DNA of 64,000 nucleotides from an uncultured Prevotellaceae bacterium (GTDB lineage: Bacteria; Bacteroidota; Bacteroidia; Bacteroidales; Bacteroidaceae): NCBI GenBank assembly GCA_947176535.1, contig CAMWQU010000005.1, forward strand, positions 1 through 64,000, read 5' to 3'. A model generated the notes under the pieces. The model did not search any database. It was given only the letters and a program-made list of their open reading frames with translations, and was not told where the DNA came from. The translations under genes and the position numbers were made by a program. Of this stretch, positions 35,106 through 43,703 are shown in pieces (positions within the stretch are counted from its first letter, which is position 1; every line of letters begins with the position of its first letter).

Positions 35106-36371
35106 TTATTCAGCATACTTTTTGAATATCGCGCAGGCATTGTGACCGCCGAATCCGAACGTGTTGCTCAGTGCGGCACGCACGGTGCGCTTCTGTGCCT
35201 CGTTGAACGTGAAGTTCAGACGATAGTCGATCTCGGGATCCTCGTCGCCCTCCTCGTGGTTGATGGTGGGCGGTACGATGTCGTTGGCTACGCTCAACAC
35301 GCTGAACATGGCCTCTATGGCTCCGGCGGCACCCAGCAGGTGACCGGTCATGGACTTCGTGGAGCTGATGTTCAGTTCGTAGGCATGTTCGCCGAACACG
35401 TCCTTGATGGCTTTCACCTCGGAGATGTCACCCACGGGAGTGCTCGTGCCGTGTACGTTGATGTAGTCGATGTCCTCGGGCTTCATGCCGGCATCCTCCA
35501 GCGCGCTGGTCATCACCAGTTTCGCGCCCAATCCTTCGGGGTGAGAGGCGGTGATGTGGTGTGCGTCGGCACTCATGCCGCATCCGGCCACTTCGGCGTA
35601 GATGTGTGCTCCGCGGGCCTTGGCGTGCTCCAGTTCCTCAAGGATGAGCACGGCACTGCCTTCTCCCATGATGAAGCCGTCGCGGCTGGCACTGAAGGGG
35701 CGGCTGGCCTTTTGGGGCTCGTCGTTGCGGGTAGAGAGGGCGTGCATGGCGTTGAAACCGCCCACACCGCCGGGATAAATGGCGGCCTCGGAACCACCGG
35801 TGACAATGACTTCGGCCTTACCGAGACGAATCAGGTTGAATGCGTCGGCCAGTGCGTTGGTGCTGCTGGCGCAGGCGCTCGACGTGATGTAGTTGGGGCC
35901 GTGGAAACCGTATTTCATGCTGATGTGTCCGGCAGCGATGTCGGCAATCATCTTGGGGATGAAGAAGGGGTTGTATTTGGGGCCCAGTGTCTCGTGTGTG
36001 CGCTCGTAGTTCCATTCTTCCTCCTCGAACGTGCGCATACCGCCGATACCTACACCGAGCACCACGCCCACGCGGTTCTTGTCGGTCTGCTCCAGGTCGA
36101 GTTTGCTGTCCTCCACGGCCATTGTGGCTGCGGCGAGTGCAAACTGGCAATAGGGATCCATCTTGCGGGCTTCCTTGCGATCGATGAAGTCGTTGGCGTT
36201 GAATCCCTTTACCTCGCAGGCGAAAGTTGTCTTGAAGTTTGTGGTATCAAAATGGGTAATAGGTGCAGCGCCACTCACTCCGGTCAGAACGTTCTGCCAA
36301 GTCTCCTCGGCAGTGTTTCCCAAGGGTGAAACGGCACCGATGCCCGTTACTACTACTCTTTTTAGTTCCAT
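35106..36371 (-). CDS. fabF: 3-oxoacyl-ACP synthase II
   Basis: 421 residues. FabF condenses malonyl-ACP with acyl-ACP in fatty-acid elongation. The active-site Cys lies in ITSSACASSTNALADAF, with the two histidines in NVHGTSTPVGD and TKSMTGHLLGAAGA. Length and C-terminal NTFGFGGHNACAIF are typical. acpP is upstream on the same strand, separated by 172 bases containing a long inverted repeat. Confidence 0.97.
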   Translation of the reverse strand: MELKRVVVTGIGAVSPLGNTAEETWQNVLTGVSGAAPITHFDTTNFKTTFACEVKGFNANDFIDRKEARKMDPYCQFALAAATMAVEDSKLDLEQTDKNRVGVVLGVGIGGMRTFEEEEWNYERTHETLGPKYNPFFIPKMIADIAAGHISMKYGFHGPNYITSSACASSTNALADAFNLIRLGKAEVIVTGGSEAAIYPGGVGGFNAMHALSTRNDEPQKASRPFSASRDGFIMGEGSAVLILEELEHAKARGAHIYAEVAGCGMSADAHHITASHPEGLGAKLVMTSALEDAGMKPEDIDYINVHGTSTPVGDISEVKAIKDVFGEHAYELNISSTKSMTGHLLGAAGAIEAMFSVLSVANDIVPPTINHEEGDEDPEIDYRLNFTFNEAQKRTVRAALSNTFGFGGHNACAIFKKYAE

Positions 36372-36402
36372 TACTGTTTGTTTTAAGTGAAAAATGAACG
36401 GT

Positions 36403-36493
36403 GAAGAGTGAGGAACGAAGAATAGAAGTACCGTTCACCCCTGAACTGTTCTACCTGCAGGGATGCACTTCTATTCTTCGTTCTTCACTCTTC
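36403..36493. repeat. Long inverted repeat between acpP and fabF
   Basis: Arms 36403-36429 and 36467-36493 are complementary over 27 bases with one mismatch and a 37-base loop. The stem is A/G-rich on one side (GAAGAGTGA...) and T/C-rich on the other. In the acpP-fabF transcript it would form a strong stem between the very abundant ACP message and fabF. Confidence 0.85.
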
Positions 36494-36543
36494 GCTCATT
36501 CGTTGGATTTTATCCGACCGTTTTCCGTGAAGAAAACGTCCGA

Positions 36544-36780
36544 TTAAGCCTGAGCCTCTTCGATGAACTTGATAGCGTCGCCAACGGTAGCGATCTTCTC
36601 GGCTGCGTCGTCGGGGATAGTGATGTTGAATGCCTTCTCCAGCTCCATGATGAGCTCTACAGTGTCCAGAGAATCGGCACCCAGATCCTGTGTGAAGTTA
36701 GCGGTTTCAACAACCTCAGACTCGTCCACACCCAGTTTATCAACGATGATAGCCTTAACTTTTACTTCGATATCAGCCAT
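36544..36780 (-). CDS. acpP: Acyl carrier protein
   Basis: 78 residues, the standard size. ACP carries acyl chains on a phosphopantetheine arm during fatty-acid synthesis. The modification site is the Ser in [20 protein letters not shown] (DSL motif), in the usual helix II context. The acidic composition and C-terminal [13 protein letters not shown] match the family. It starts the acpP-fabF-rnc transcript, with a TAACTTTG box 53 bases upstream. Confidence 0.98.
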   Translation of the reverse strand: MADIEVKVKAIIVDKLGVDESEVVETANFTQDLGADSLDTVELIMELEKAFNITIPDDAAEKIATVGDAIKFIEEAQA

Positions 36781-36833
36781 AATAGTAAGAATTTTAGTTA
36801 TTAAAAATTATGATTTTTTCTTTATCTCGGCTG

Positions 36834-36841
36834 CAAAGTTA
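36834..36841 (-). promoter_or_regulatory. -7 box of acpP
   Basis: TAACTTTG on the minus strand, with a leader of about 45-50 bases before acpP. Confidence 0.7.
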
Positions 36842-36944
36842 CGACTTCTTTATGGAATAACCAAATATTTGTCGTAAAATCGCATAATATTTGCACATAA
36901 ATAATCTGTTTGTGCAATCGGAATGGCAGAAATATCCCCTTTTC

Positions 36945-37943
36945 CTATTCGCGTCGCAACGGGTAATTGCCCCGCTGAAACTCAAATCCCGCAGGGTTTT
37001 CTTTCAGCCGTTCGCTGTCCTCCGACGGCGAATACCGTAGTCCGGTTCTGGAGTCTGGTGCCTCGGTGGGCCGGATGTCCGGCGTGGCGGATGCTTCTCC
37101 GTCCGCCGCGACGAATCGTGCCAGTGCCTCTAAGGTCATGCGCGTGGCATTTGCCTTTCCGTCGGCCGAATAGCCGGCGATGTGAGGGGTGCCGATGAAG
37201 ACGCGTTTCAGCAGTTCCCGGTCGATGTCCGGTTCGCCCTCCCATGTGTCGATGACCGCCTGCCGGATGCCTCCCTCGTCCAGTGCCTCCCGTAGGGCAC
37301 ACTCGTCCACCACGCCGCCGCGCGCCGCATTGATGAGGAGCGGCCGTTTACCGATGCTCTGCAGAAACTCTCTGTCTATCAGGTGAAACGTGGGGTGGGG
37401 GCCGTCCGTGGTGAGCGGCGTGTGCAGGGTGATGATGTCGCACTCCCGCCGCACCGTCTCAAGGTCGGACAGCGGGAAGTCGGCGTGTGCGGCAAGCAGC
37501 GGGTCGTTGGCCACAATCCGACTGACGTAAGGCCGTAAGGCCCTGCCCACGGCTGTGCCCACGTGTCCGCATCCGATGATGCCCACGGTGGCCTCGGCGA
37601 GGCGGACAAGTCCGGCGCGTTCGGCCTCAAACAGCGCATTGCGCACGTACTGCCCCACCGACGCGGCGTTGCACCCCGGGCAGTTCGTCCACCGGATGCC
37701 GGCTTCGTCGAGGTAGCGGGTGTCCAGGTGGTCGTACCCGATGGTGGCGGTGGCGATGAACCGCACGCGGCTGTTCTCCAACAGGCGGCGGTCGCAGCGG
37801 GTGCGGGTGCGGACGAGCAGGGCATCGGCGTCGCGCACGTCCTCGGGGCCGATTTCACTGCCCGGCAGGTATATCACCTCCCCGGCCATCCGTTCCACGT
37901 GTCCGCGGATGTACGGTATCTTGTCGTCTACGATGACTTTCAT
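36945..37943 (-). CDS. pdxB: 4-phosphoerythronate dehydrogenase PdxB
   Basis: 332 residues. PdxB oxidises 4-phosphoerythronate in the DXP-dependent vitamin B6 pathway. The N-terminal KVIVDDKIPYIRG and IATATIGYDHLDTRYLDEAGIRWTNCPGCNAASVGQYV are hallmarks of PdxB rather than other D-2-hydroxyacid dehydrogenases. The Rossmann motif is VGIIGCGHVGTAVGRAL, and catalytic Arg/Glu/His lie in INAARGGVVDE and FIGTPHIAGYS. The C-terminal dimerisation domain seems shorter than in E. coli (378 residues). The start overlaps the HAD phosphatase stop (ATGA). Confidence 0.93.
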   Translation of the reverse strand: MKVIVDDKIPYIRGHVERMAGEVIYLPGSEIGPEDVRDADALLVRTRTRCDRRLLENSRVRFIATATIGYDHLDTRYLDEAGIRWTNCPGCNAASVGQYVRNALFEAERAGLVRLAEATVGIIGCGHVGTAVGRALRPYVSRIVANDPLLAAHADFPLSDLETVRRECDIITLHTPLTTDGPHPTFHLIDREFLQSIGKRPLLINAARGGVVDECALREALDEGGIRQAVIDTWEGEPDIDRELLKRVFIGTPHIAGYSADGKANATRMTLEALARFVAADGEASATPDIRPTEAPDSRTGLRYSPSEDSERLKENPAGFEFQRGNYPLRRE

Positions 37944-38566
37944 AGGAGTTCCTCAAAATGGTCTATCACCTTGTCGCACAGCGGCGCAATCACCTCCCTC
38001 GGCAGCGAAGTGGCCAGGCCCACGACATAGGCTCCGCTGTCGCGTCCGGCCCGCAGACCGTTGATGCTGTCCTCGAAGACGACGCACTCCTGCGGTGGAA
38101 TGCCGAATGCGGCCGCCGCGTGCAGGTAGCAGTCGGGCGCGGGCTTCCCGGCCGTGAAGTCCTCGGAGGTGAAAATCCGTTCAAACAGTTCCGGCAGCTC
38201 CGGCCGTGCGCGGTAGAGGCAGTTCATCTTCGGGAGGTTCGAACTGGTGACTATGGCCGTCCGTATGCCGCTCTCCCGCAGACGCTTCGCGTATGCGCGC
38301 GTTCCTCTTATATAGGTATATTCCATCCGGGCCTCGTAGTCGTTGAGCCGCCGGGTGATTTCCCGTTGCTCCTCCGTCCGGCCCGCAAACCAAGTGTCGA
38401 AGATGCCCTGCAGCGTCCGGCCCTTGATGCGGGCGGCAAAGTCGTCCACGTCGGGGCGGAACTCGTGTCCCATCTGTGCCCAGAAGCGGCTGTACTGACT
38501 TTCAGTGTCGATGACCACCCCGTCGAGGTCGAACAGTGCGGCGCGGAATCTCTCTATCATACGCAT
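37940..38566 (-). CDS. HAD-superfamily hydrolase, beta-phosphoglucomutase-like
   Basis: 208 residues from the ATG at 38566 (MRMIERFRAALFDLDG); an ATG six bases later is also possible. The frame is open much further upstream, but a TAACTTTG box at 38582-38589 supports the short form. HAD motif I is FDLDGVVIDTE, with nucleophilic Asp and acid Asp, and helical cap residues follow. Motif II is IVTSSN and motifs III/IV are GKPAPDCYLHAA...CVVFEDSINGL. These enzymes are phosphatases or phosphomutases of small sugar phosphates. Overlap with pdxB suggests a shared transcript and perhaps a B6-related role. Confidence 0.9.
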   Translation of the reverse strand: MRMIERFRAALFDLDGVVIDTESQYSRFWAQMGHEFRPDVDDFAARIKGRTLQGIFDTWFAGRTEEQREITRRLNDYEARMEYTYIRGTRAYAKRLRESGIRTAIVTSSNLPKMNCLYRARPELPELFERIFTSEDFTAGKPAPDCYLHAAAAFGIPPQECVVFEDSINGLRAGRDSGAYVVGLATSLPREVIAPLCDKVIDHFEELL

Positions 38567-38581
38567 TCGTGTTTTGCGGGG

Positions 38582-38589
38582 CAAAGTTA
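38582..38589 (-). promoter_or_regulatory. -7 box of the HAD-pdxB operon
   Basis: TAACTTTG on the minus strand, 15 bases before the chosen HAD start. Confidence 0.65.
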
Positions 38590-38682
38590 CGAAAAAAACG
38601 TCGCTTTCCGTCCATCCTCCCGCCACATTCTTGTGCCTCCCTCCGCTCCTTCGTGCAGTCTTCGGGAAGTCTTCTTCGTTCA

Positions 38683-38738
38683 CCGTCGATGAATGTACAT
38701 TCATCGACGGCGGCTGTCCGTTCATCGGCGATGAACGG
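38683..38738. repeat. Two adjacent palindromes of the GATGAA(T/C)G type
   Basis: 38683-38710 is a perfect 28-base palindrome with half-site CCGTCGATGAATG. 38718-38738 has 9-base arms (CCGTTCATC/GATGAACGG) around a 3-base loop. The shared ATGAAYG/CRTTCAT words suggest repeated half-sites of one element. Confidence 0.75.
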
Positions 38739-38950
38739 AGAAATCCTCCCGACGCTGTCGGAAATGCTGCCGCCGGCTGTCGCCAAGGCCCCTGCGGGGC
38801 GGGGCTTATCCGCTGTCGTTCAGGAGAGTTGGGGCCGGCGACCCGATTTTTGCCCTGCATGATGTCCGAGGAAATGCCAAATAAGGGAAAATCGGGGGTA
38901 ATGCGTTATTTTTTTTGAGGTTAAGGGTAGGTTTCTCGGAAAAAAATGTG

Positions 38951-38958
38951 TAATTTTG
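38951..38958 (+). promoter_or_regulatory. Probable -7 box of the lipoprotein-TonB receptor operon
   Basis: TAATTTTG matches TAnnTTTG. It implies a long 5' leader (about 145 bases) beginning near a G8 run. Confidence 0.5.
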
Positions 38959-39111
38959 CGGAAACTTCGTGGGGGGGGTAATCTGGCTGTCCATACGTCG
39001 GTTCACTTTCTTTCGTTTGCTCAAAGAGCCTCATCCCCGCACGAAAGCAGCATTGAGGCGGAATTGAGTTAAGAAAATTATTGTATTTACTAATTTTAAT
39101 TATCTAAAGAA

Positions 39112-40662
39112 ATGAAAAAGAATGGTTTGAAACTGGCAGCATTCCTGTTTGCCGCCACCATGAGTTTCGGTCTCGTATCGTGCGGAGATGAGGACCCCAT
39201 CACGCCGACTCCCACGGAAAAACCGGGTGAACCGGGAACGGGCGGCGACGATGAAACGGGAACGGGCGATGATGATAAACCCGGTACGGGTGGCGAAGAG
39301 GACAAGGCCATGACACCGCTGGAGCAGAAAGAGTATTTGGAGAAAGTGGCTCTAGAGTTTATGGACATGGTACCCTCGTCCGACTTTAACGATATTGCGG
39401 ATTTGGGCAATTACATAAACGATACCTACGGCGAAGATTACGACTGGGACGACGTAGGCGACTGGGCAGAGAATACGTTCGATGCTTTGCGTGGTGCAGC
39501 TTTGGGCACAACGACCGAAAACGACGGATATTCTTATGAGTCTGACCGTTATGATTATAATACCGGGACTTATGTTCACTGGACATATAATACTTATCTT
39601 GAATACATTTACACGGACTACAAAGTGGTGCTGATGGCTTCTAATTTCACCGGCCACTTTACGGCACGCGATGGAAGTTGGGTTCGGACAGATGCCAATG
39701 ACCTGCAATTCATCTTCAAGGACAAGCAGGGCCGTCAGTGCGTGCTGAAACTGGAAACCGGCGGAAAGGTGAAGAAAGTGCATCTTTTGGATGTAGAAGA
39801 CTGGAACGATTGGGATTCTGATTGGTCTCAAGAGCCGAATGGGAACGGATACATATATAATTATTATTATACAGAATATTGCGACCGTGACCAACTCACC
39901 ATCGGCGTGCCCGAGAATATTACGGTTACGCTGACGCAGGGCGGCAACCAAGTCGTGAAGACATCTGTAAAAATCAACCTTGACAATCTCAATAGCGAGG
40001 AGTTCGACCTCAGCAAACACAATCTGACGATGTCGGCAGAGGTTGTCCTGAATAACGGCTATCGCTTCGATGTGTCGAAAGTGGCCTACACCGCCAATAC
40101 GAGTGCTTCGGTTGCCTTTGCGATGAGCAAAAACGGAAAGTCTCTCATCACGATGGGCGTATCGTCCGAAGTAACCGGGCTTCCCTCTGTGAATATCAGT
40201 GCTTTTAGTTCCGAAGATGATGACGAGTGGGGCGATTATGACGATGCCAACGGCAAGAACGCTTACGTGAAGTTCGACATTCTCGGCAAGGTGCAGATGC
40301 AGGGTAAGCTGACCGACGGCCGCAAATTTGCCGACTACATGGAGAAAGCCGAAGACAACGATACGAAGGAGACGGCCTACAAGTCTTGGATCAATCAGGC
40401 CAACGGACTCTTCAATGTCAATATGTACTACAACAATACGAGCACGAAGCAGGCTTACGTTGAGTTGGAACCTTTCGCCGAGGAATATTGGAACGGCGAG
40501 AGATACTGGGACGTGGAGCCCGTCATGAAGTTCTACGATGGCACGTCGTACAGCACCTTCGAGGCTTTCTTCAACGACACAGACTTCAAGAAGACGATAG
40601 ATACTTTCAAGAAACTGGCTAATAAGTTTGCCGACCTCGTGGACGAGCGTATCGACTGGTAA
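39112..40662 (+). CDS. Lipoprotein of unknown function with low-complexity linker
   Basis: 516 residues. A lipoprotein signal peptide ends at Cys24 (FGLVSCGDED), so the mature protein is lipid-anchored. The Asp/Glu residues after Cys could favour surface export in Bacteroidota. Residues 25-65 are a Pro/Gly/Thr/Asp/Glu spacer (TPTPTEKPGEPGTGGDDETGTGDD). The rest is rich in Tyr, Trp, Asp and beta-prone segments, with no motif I recognise. The TonB-dependent receptor gene follows after 9 bases, so the lipoprotein may be a surface partner of that receptor. Confidence 0.85.
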   Translation: MKKNGLKLAAFLFAATMSFGLVSCGDEDPITPTPTEKPGEPGTGGDDETGTGDDDKPGTGGEEDKAMTPLEQKEYLEKVALEFMDMVPSSDFNDIADLGNYINDTYGEDYDWDDVGDWAENTFDALRGAALGTTTENDGYSYESDRYDYNTGTYVHWTYNTYLEYIYTDYKVVLMASNFTGHFTARDGSWVRTDANDLQFIFKDKQGRQCVLKLETGGKVKKVHLLDVEDWNDWDSDWSQEPNGNGYIYNYYYTEYCDRDQLTIGVPENITVTLTQGGNQVVKTSVKINLDNLNSEEFDLSKHNLTMSAEVVLNNGYRFDVSKVAYTANTSASVAFAMSKNGKSLITMGVSSEVTGLPSVNISAFSSEDDDEWGDYDDANGKNAYVKFDILGKVQMQGKLTDGRKFADYMEKAEDNDTKETAYKSWINQANGLFNVNMYYNNTSTKQAYVELEPFAEEYWNGERYWDVEPVMKFYDGTSYSTFEAFFNDTDFKKTIDTFKKLANKFADLVDERIDW

Positions 40663-40671
40663 TTCTCGTCG

Positions 40672-42696
40672 ATGGGACGGCATAGCCCACATTGCATACT
40701 CTTGTTTGGACTCTGTACACTTTCGTCTCCTGCCTTTGCGCAGGAAGATGAGAGTGTACGGACGTCTGCGCTCGATAGCGTAACGGTGAGGAGTTTCCGC
40801 TACAAGTCGCCCGTCAGGGCCGGAGCCGAGGGTGTCACCGTGTGGGACATGAGCGAAATGGGCCTGCTGCCCCAACTGCTGGGGCAGGCCGATCCCATGC
40901 ACTACGCACAGATGCTGCCGGGCATACAGACGAACAACGAATACCGGAGCGGGATAAACATGGAGGGATGCGAGAGCCAGCATAACTTCGTCTCCATAGA
41001 GGGTGTACCCATCTACAACGCCAGTCACCTGCTGGGCTTCTTCTCTACATTCAATGCTTCCCACTTTCCGGCGATGGCCGTTTCCCGAGGTGTGGTGTCG
41101 GCCGCCTCGCCCAACCGGTTGGGCGGACAGATGGAGATGCGCCACGATACCGTGATGTCTCGCACCGTAGGCGGAATCCTCTCGCCGGGACTCATTTCCT
41201 CGCAGGGAACCGTCCGTCTGCCCGTCGGGCCGCGGACAGCCGTCACCGCCTCGCTGAGAACTTCGTACATCAATCTGCTTTACGGCAGATGGCTGAGGAG
41301 CGACAACCTGCAGGTGAAGTACACGTTCTATGACGCGAACGTCTCGGTGCTCCACCGCCTGAACGACCGGCATACGCTTCTCTTCGACTCCTACTACGGC
41401 GGCGACGGCGGGGGATTCAGCGAGACGAATTTCTCGGCCGACCTCCGGGTGAAGTGGGGAAACCGCATGGGAGCCGCCCACTGGCTGTACGGCAGGGGCG
41501 ACTGGCGGTCGAAGACCACCGCTTACGTTTCGCAGTACCGAAACCGCCTCGGGGTAGACCTTGAGGGAATGTCGTTCCGCCTGCCGTCGGGTATCACCGA
41601 CATCGGACTGAAAAACAGTACGGAGTGGAAGGGGCTGCACGCCGGCTTCGACGTGGTGCGGCACGACATACGCCCGCAGTCGCTGGAGCATGAGGGGGAT
41701 TTCAATATGACAGACGGGCACACGCCGCCCATGCGCTCCTGCGAGGCTTCGCTGTGGGCCAACTACGAATATCCGTTGGCCCGTAACATGAAGCTCTCGG
41801 GCGGCATCCGTGGAAGTCTTTTTGCCTGTGAGGGCAAGGTGTACGGGGCCGCCGATCCGTCGTTGCGCTGGCTCTACAACAACTATGTGATGCACTTCTC
41901 GGTGACTTACGCGCTCCGCCATCAGTACCTGTTTCAGACGGGCTTTTCCGATTCGGGACTGCCCACGGAGTTCTGGATGTCGGCGGGCAGGAACTTCCGG
42001 CCGCAGTATGCTCACGAAGTATCTGTCAGCGGCGGCAGTTACCTGTTCAACAGACGGTTCCGCTGCTCAGCCGATTTGTTTTATCGGCGGCTGTATCACC
42101 AATTAGCCTACAAGGGTTCGATACTCGACTATGCGAACACGGCCTACGACATCAGCCGCTCCCTGATGCACGGCAGGGGCGAGAACTACGGATTCACCCT
42201 GATGCTGAACAAGTGTTCGGGAAGTCTGACCGGATGGATTGGCTACACCTATACACATGCCCGACGCTCGTTTGACGAGACGGGACGGCGGAAAGCCTAT
42301 CCCGCAAGCCACGAACGTCCTCATGAACTGAACGTAGTGGCCGTCTACGCCATCGGCCGGCATTGGAATCTCGGAGGCACGTTCGTCTATGCTTCCGGAA
42401 CGCCGTTCACGGCGGCGCAGTCCATCCTGCTGCTGAATGGTAACCTCATCCTGAAGTACGGCGAGTACAATGCCTGCCGACTGCATCCGTATCTGCGGCT
42501 GGACTTGTCGGCAAACTACAAATGGAAAGGCAGGCGCAGGAGCGAACAGGGCATAAACTTCTCGCTCTATAATGCCACGGCGCGGGACAACGAACTTTTC
42601 TATTACCTGCGGGTGGGGAAGGGGGCGTTCAGGTATCGCCCGGTGGTGTTCAAACTGCATCTGCTGCCGTCCGTCAGCTATTACTGTAAATTCTGA
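40672..42696 (+). CDS. TonB-dependent receptor-like outer membrane protein
   Basis: 674 residues with a signal peptide ending about FAQ. A TonB-box-like SALDSVTVRSFRY is followed by a plug domain (about 45-155: LLPQLLGQADPMHYAQMLPGIQT...HNFVSIEGVPIYNASHLLGFF...GGQMEM), then a beta-barrel ending YRPVVFKLHLLPSVSYYCKF, a strand-like C-terminus, although the last residue is Phe after a Cys-Lys. The carboxypeptidase-like N-terminal domain often seen in Bacteroidetes receptors is missing. It lies between a lipoprotein and a DUF4249 lipoprotein, a known receptor partner. Substrate unknown. Confidence 0.9.
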   Translation: MGRHSPHCILLFGLCTLSSPAFAQEDESVRTSALDSVTVRSFRYKSPVRAGAEGVTVWDMSEMGLLPQLLGQADPMHYAQMLPGIQTNNEYRSGINMEGCESQHNFVSIEGVPIYNASHLLGFFSTFNASHFPAMAVSRGVVSAASPNRLGGQMEMRHDTVMSRTVGGILSPGLISSQGTVRLPVGPRTAVTASLRTSYINLLYGRWLRSDNLQVKYTFYDANVSVLHRLNDRHTLLFDSYYGGDGGGFSETNFSADLRVKWGNRMGAAHWLYGRGDWRSKTTAYVSQYRNRLGVDLEGMSFRLPSGITDIGLKNSTEWKGLHAGFDVVRHDIRPQSLEHEGDFNMTDGHTPPMRSCEASLWANYEYPLARNMKLSGGIRGSLFACEGKVYGAADPSLRWLYNNYVMHFSVTYALRHQYLFQTGFSDSGLPTEFWMSAGRNFRPQYAHEVSVSGGSYLFNRRFRCSADLFYRRLYHQLAYKGSILDYANTAYDISRSLMHGRGENYGFTLMLNKCSGSLTGWIGYTYTHARRSFDETGRRKAYPASHERPHELNVVAVYAIGRHWNLGGTFVYASGTPFTAAQSILLLNGNLILKYGEYNACRLHPYLRLDLSANYKWKGRRRSEQGINFSLYNATARDNELFYYLRVGKGAFRYRPVVFKLHLLPSVSYYCKF

Positions 42697-42701
42697 GAGT
42701 T

Positions 42702-43583
42702 ATGTGGAAGTATATCGTGTGCACCCTGCTTGTTGCCGCTTTCGCGGCCTGCAATGACGACTTCGACCTGCGGAACGAAGAGTCCCGTTTGGTTGTGGAG
42801 GGGTGGATAGAAGACGGAGGTTATCCCGTAGTTATCGTGAGCCGTTCGCTGGCGGTCTCTACCGAGCAGCAACAGATGGCGGATTTGGGCGACTACATTG
42901 TCCGCTGGGCCAAGGTGACGGTGAGCGACGGCACGGAGAGTGTGGTGCTTACGGGAAAGTATGACAAAGGCTATTTCCCGCCTTACATCTACACCACGGG
43001 CCGCATGCGGGGCGAGGCGGGAAAACAATATACAGTGAGCGTGGAATACGGGGATTATTATGCCACGGCAAAGACGACCATACCTGCTGTGCCGGAGTAT
43101 TGTACGTTCCGCGTGGAGCCTTGCGAACACTCCGATACGTTGTATCAGATAAAGGCCACGTTCCGGGACAATCCGGCAGAGAAGAACTATTATCAGTTAT
43201 TTAGCCGGGTGGGTACGACAAGCCGGCAGTATCTGGCCTCTTATCTGGGAAGTCTGGACGATGCCGTTCTCGGCACGACGACGGAAGTGTCCGTGTACAG
43301 AGGGCAGCAGTTGAAACTGGACGACTACACGCCGTACTACACGGCCGACGATACCGTTTCCGTGAAGTTGGCGCACATCGACGAAACGTCGTTCCGGGTC
43401 TGGGACAGTTACACGAAGACACTTTCCCTGTCCAACATTATGTTTCTTTCCACTTCTTCCGATATGGAGAGCAATATTGTCGGGGGATATGGGTATTGGT
43501 GCGGCTATGGCGCGGTCACCGATTATATCGTCATTCGGGATTCTGTCCGCGCTTGTCCGCCTGAGAGTGATAAACGGGATTGA
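42702..43583 (+). CDS. DUF4249 family lipoprotein
   Basis: 293 residues. A lipoprotein signal ends at the Cys of FAACNDDFDL. The mature N-terminus (LVVEGWIEDGGYPVVIVSRS) and beta-rich body with repeated Tyr-containing strands fit DUF4249, a family regularly encoded after TonB-dependent receptors in Bacteroidota. Function unknown; a surface subunit of the upstream receptor is likely. It starts 5 bases after the receptor stop and is the last gene of the operon. Confidence 0.82.
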   Translation: MWKYIVCTLLVAAFAACNDDFDLRNEESRLVVEGWIEDGGYPVVIVSRSLAVSTEQQQMADLGDYIVRWAKVTVSDGTESVVLTGKYDKGYFPPYIYTTGRMRGEAGKQYTVSVEYGDYYATAKTTIPAVPEYCTFRVEPCEHSDTLYQIKATFRDNPAEKNYYQLFSRVGTTSRQYLASYLGSLDDAVLGTTTEVSVYRGQQLKLDDYTPYYTADDTVSVKLAHIDETSFRVWDSYTKTLSLSNIMFLSTSSDMESNIVGGYGYWCGYGAVTDYIVIRDSVRACPPESDKRD

Positions 43584-43665
43584 GAAGAAGGCCCGATAAA
43601 CAGCCGAAAAAATGCGGAGACCTTATTTATATAGCTACGTGTTTCCGATTCTCAATTTATTGTTG

Positions 43666-43673
43666 TACCTTTG
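43666..43673 (+). promoter_or_regulatory. -7 box of the MsbA-like transporter gene
   Basis: TACCTTTG matches TAnnTTTG, 30 bases before the ATG at 43704. Confidence 0.7.
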
Positions 43674-43703
43674 TGATTGAATTGCTATTAACTCAATCCC
43701 TAC

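Larger units (their letters stand above)
38567..39111. other. Non-coding stretch between the divergent HAD and lipoprotein genes
   Basis: In 545 bases I see no convincing gene. It contains the HAD promoter (38582-38589), two adjacent palindromes (38683-38738), a small GCCCC/GGGGC hairpin near 38785, an AT-rich tract, the likely promoter of the lipoprotein operon at 38951-38958, a run of eight G at 38971-38978, and a leader of about 145 bases before the ATG at 39112. Confidence 0.65.

Noticed and set aside
37940-38860. The long (306-residue) version of the HAD protein
   Set aside because: The extra 98 residues are low in family features, translate a palindrome-rich non-coding stretch, and lie upstream of a good -7 box at 38582-38589.
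38505-38918. A 137-codon plus-strand frame in the HAD-lipoprotein gap
   Set aside because: It starts antisense within the HAD gene, covers the palindromes, and has no promoter or similarity that I recognise.
39352-42015. An 887-codon antisense frame over the lipoprotein and TonB receptor genes
   Set aside because: The plus-strand genes have signal peptides, family motifs and operon spacing; the antisense translation has none.
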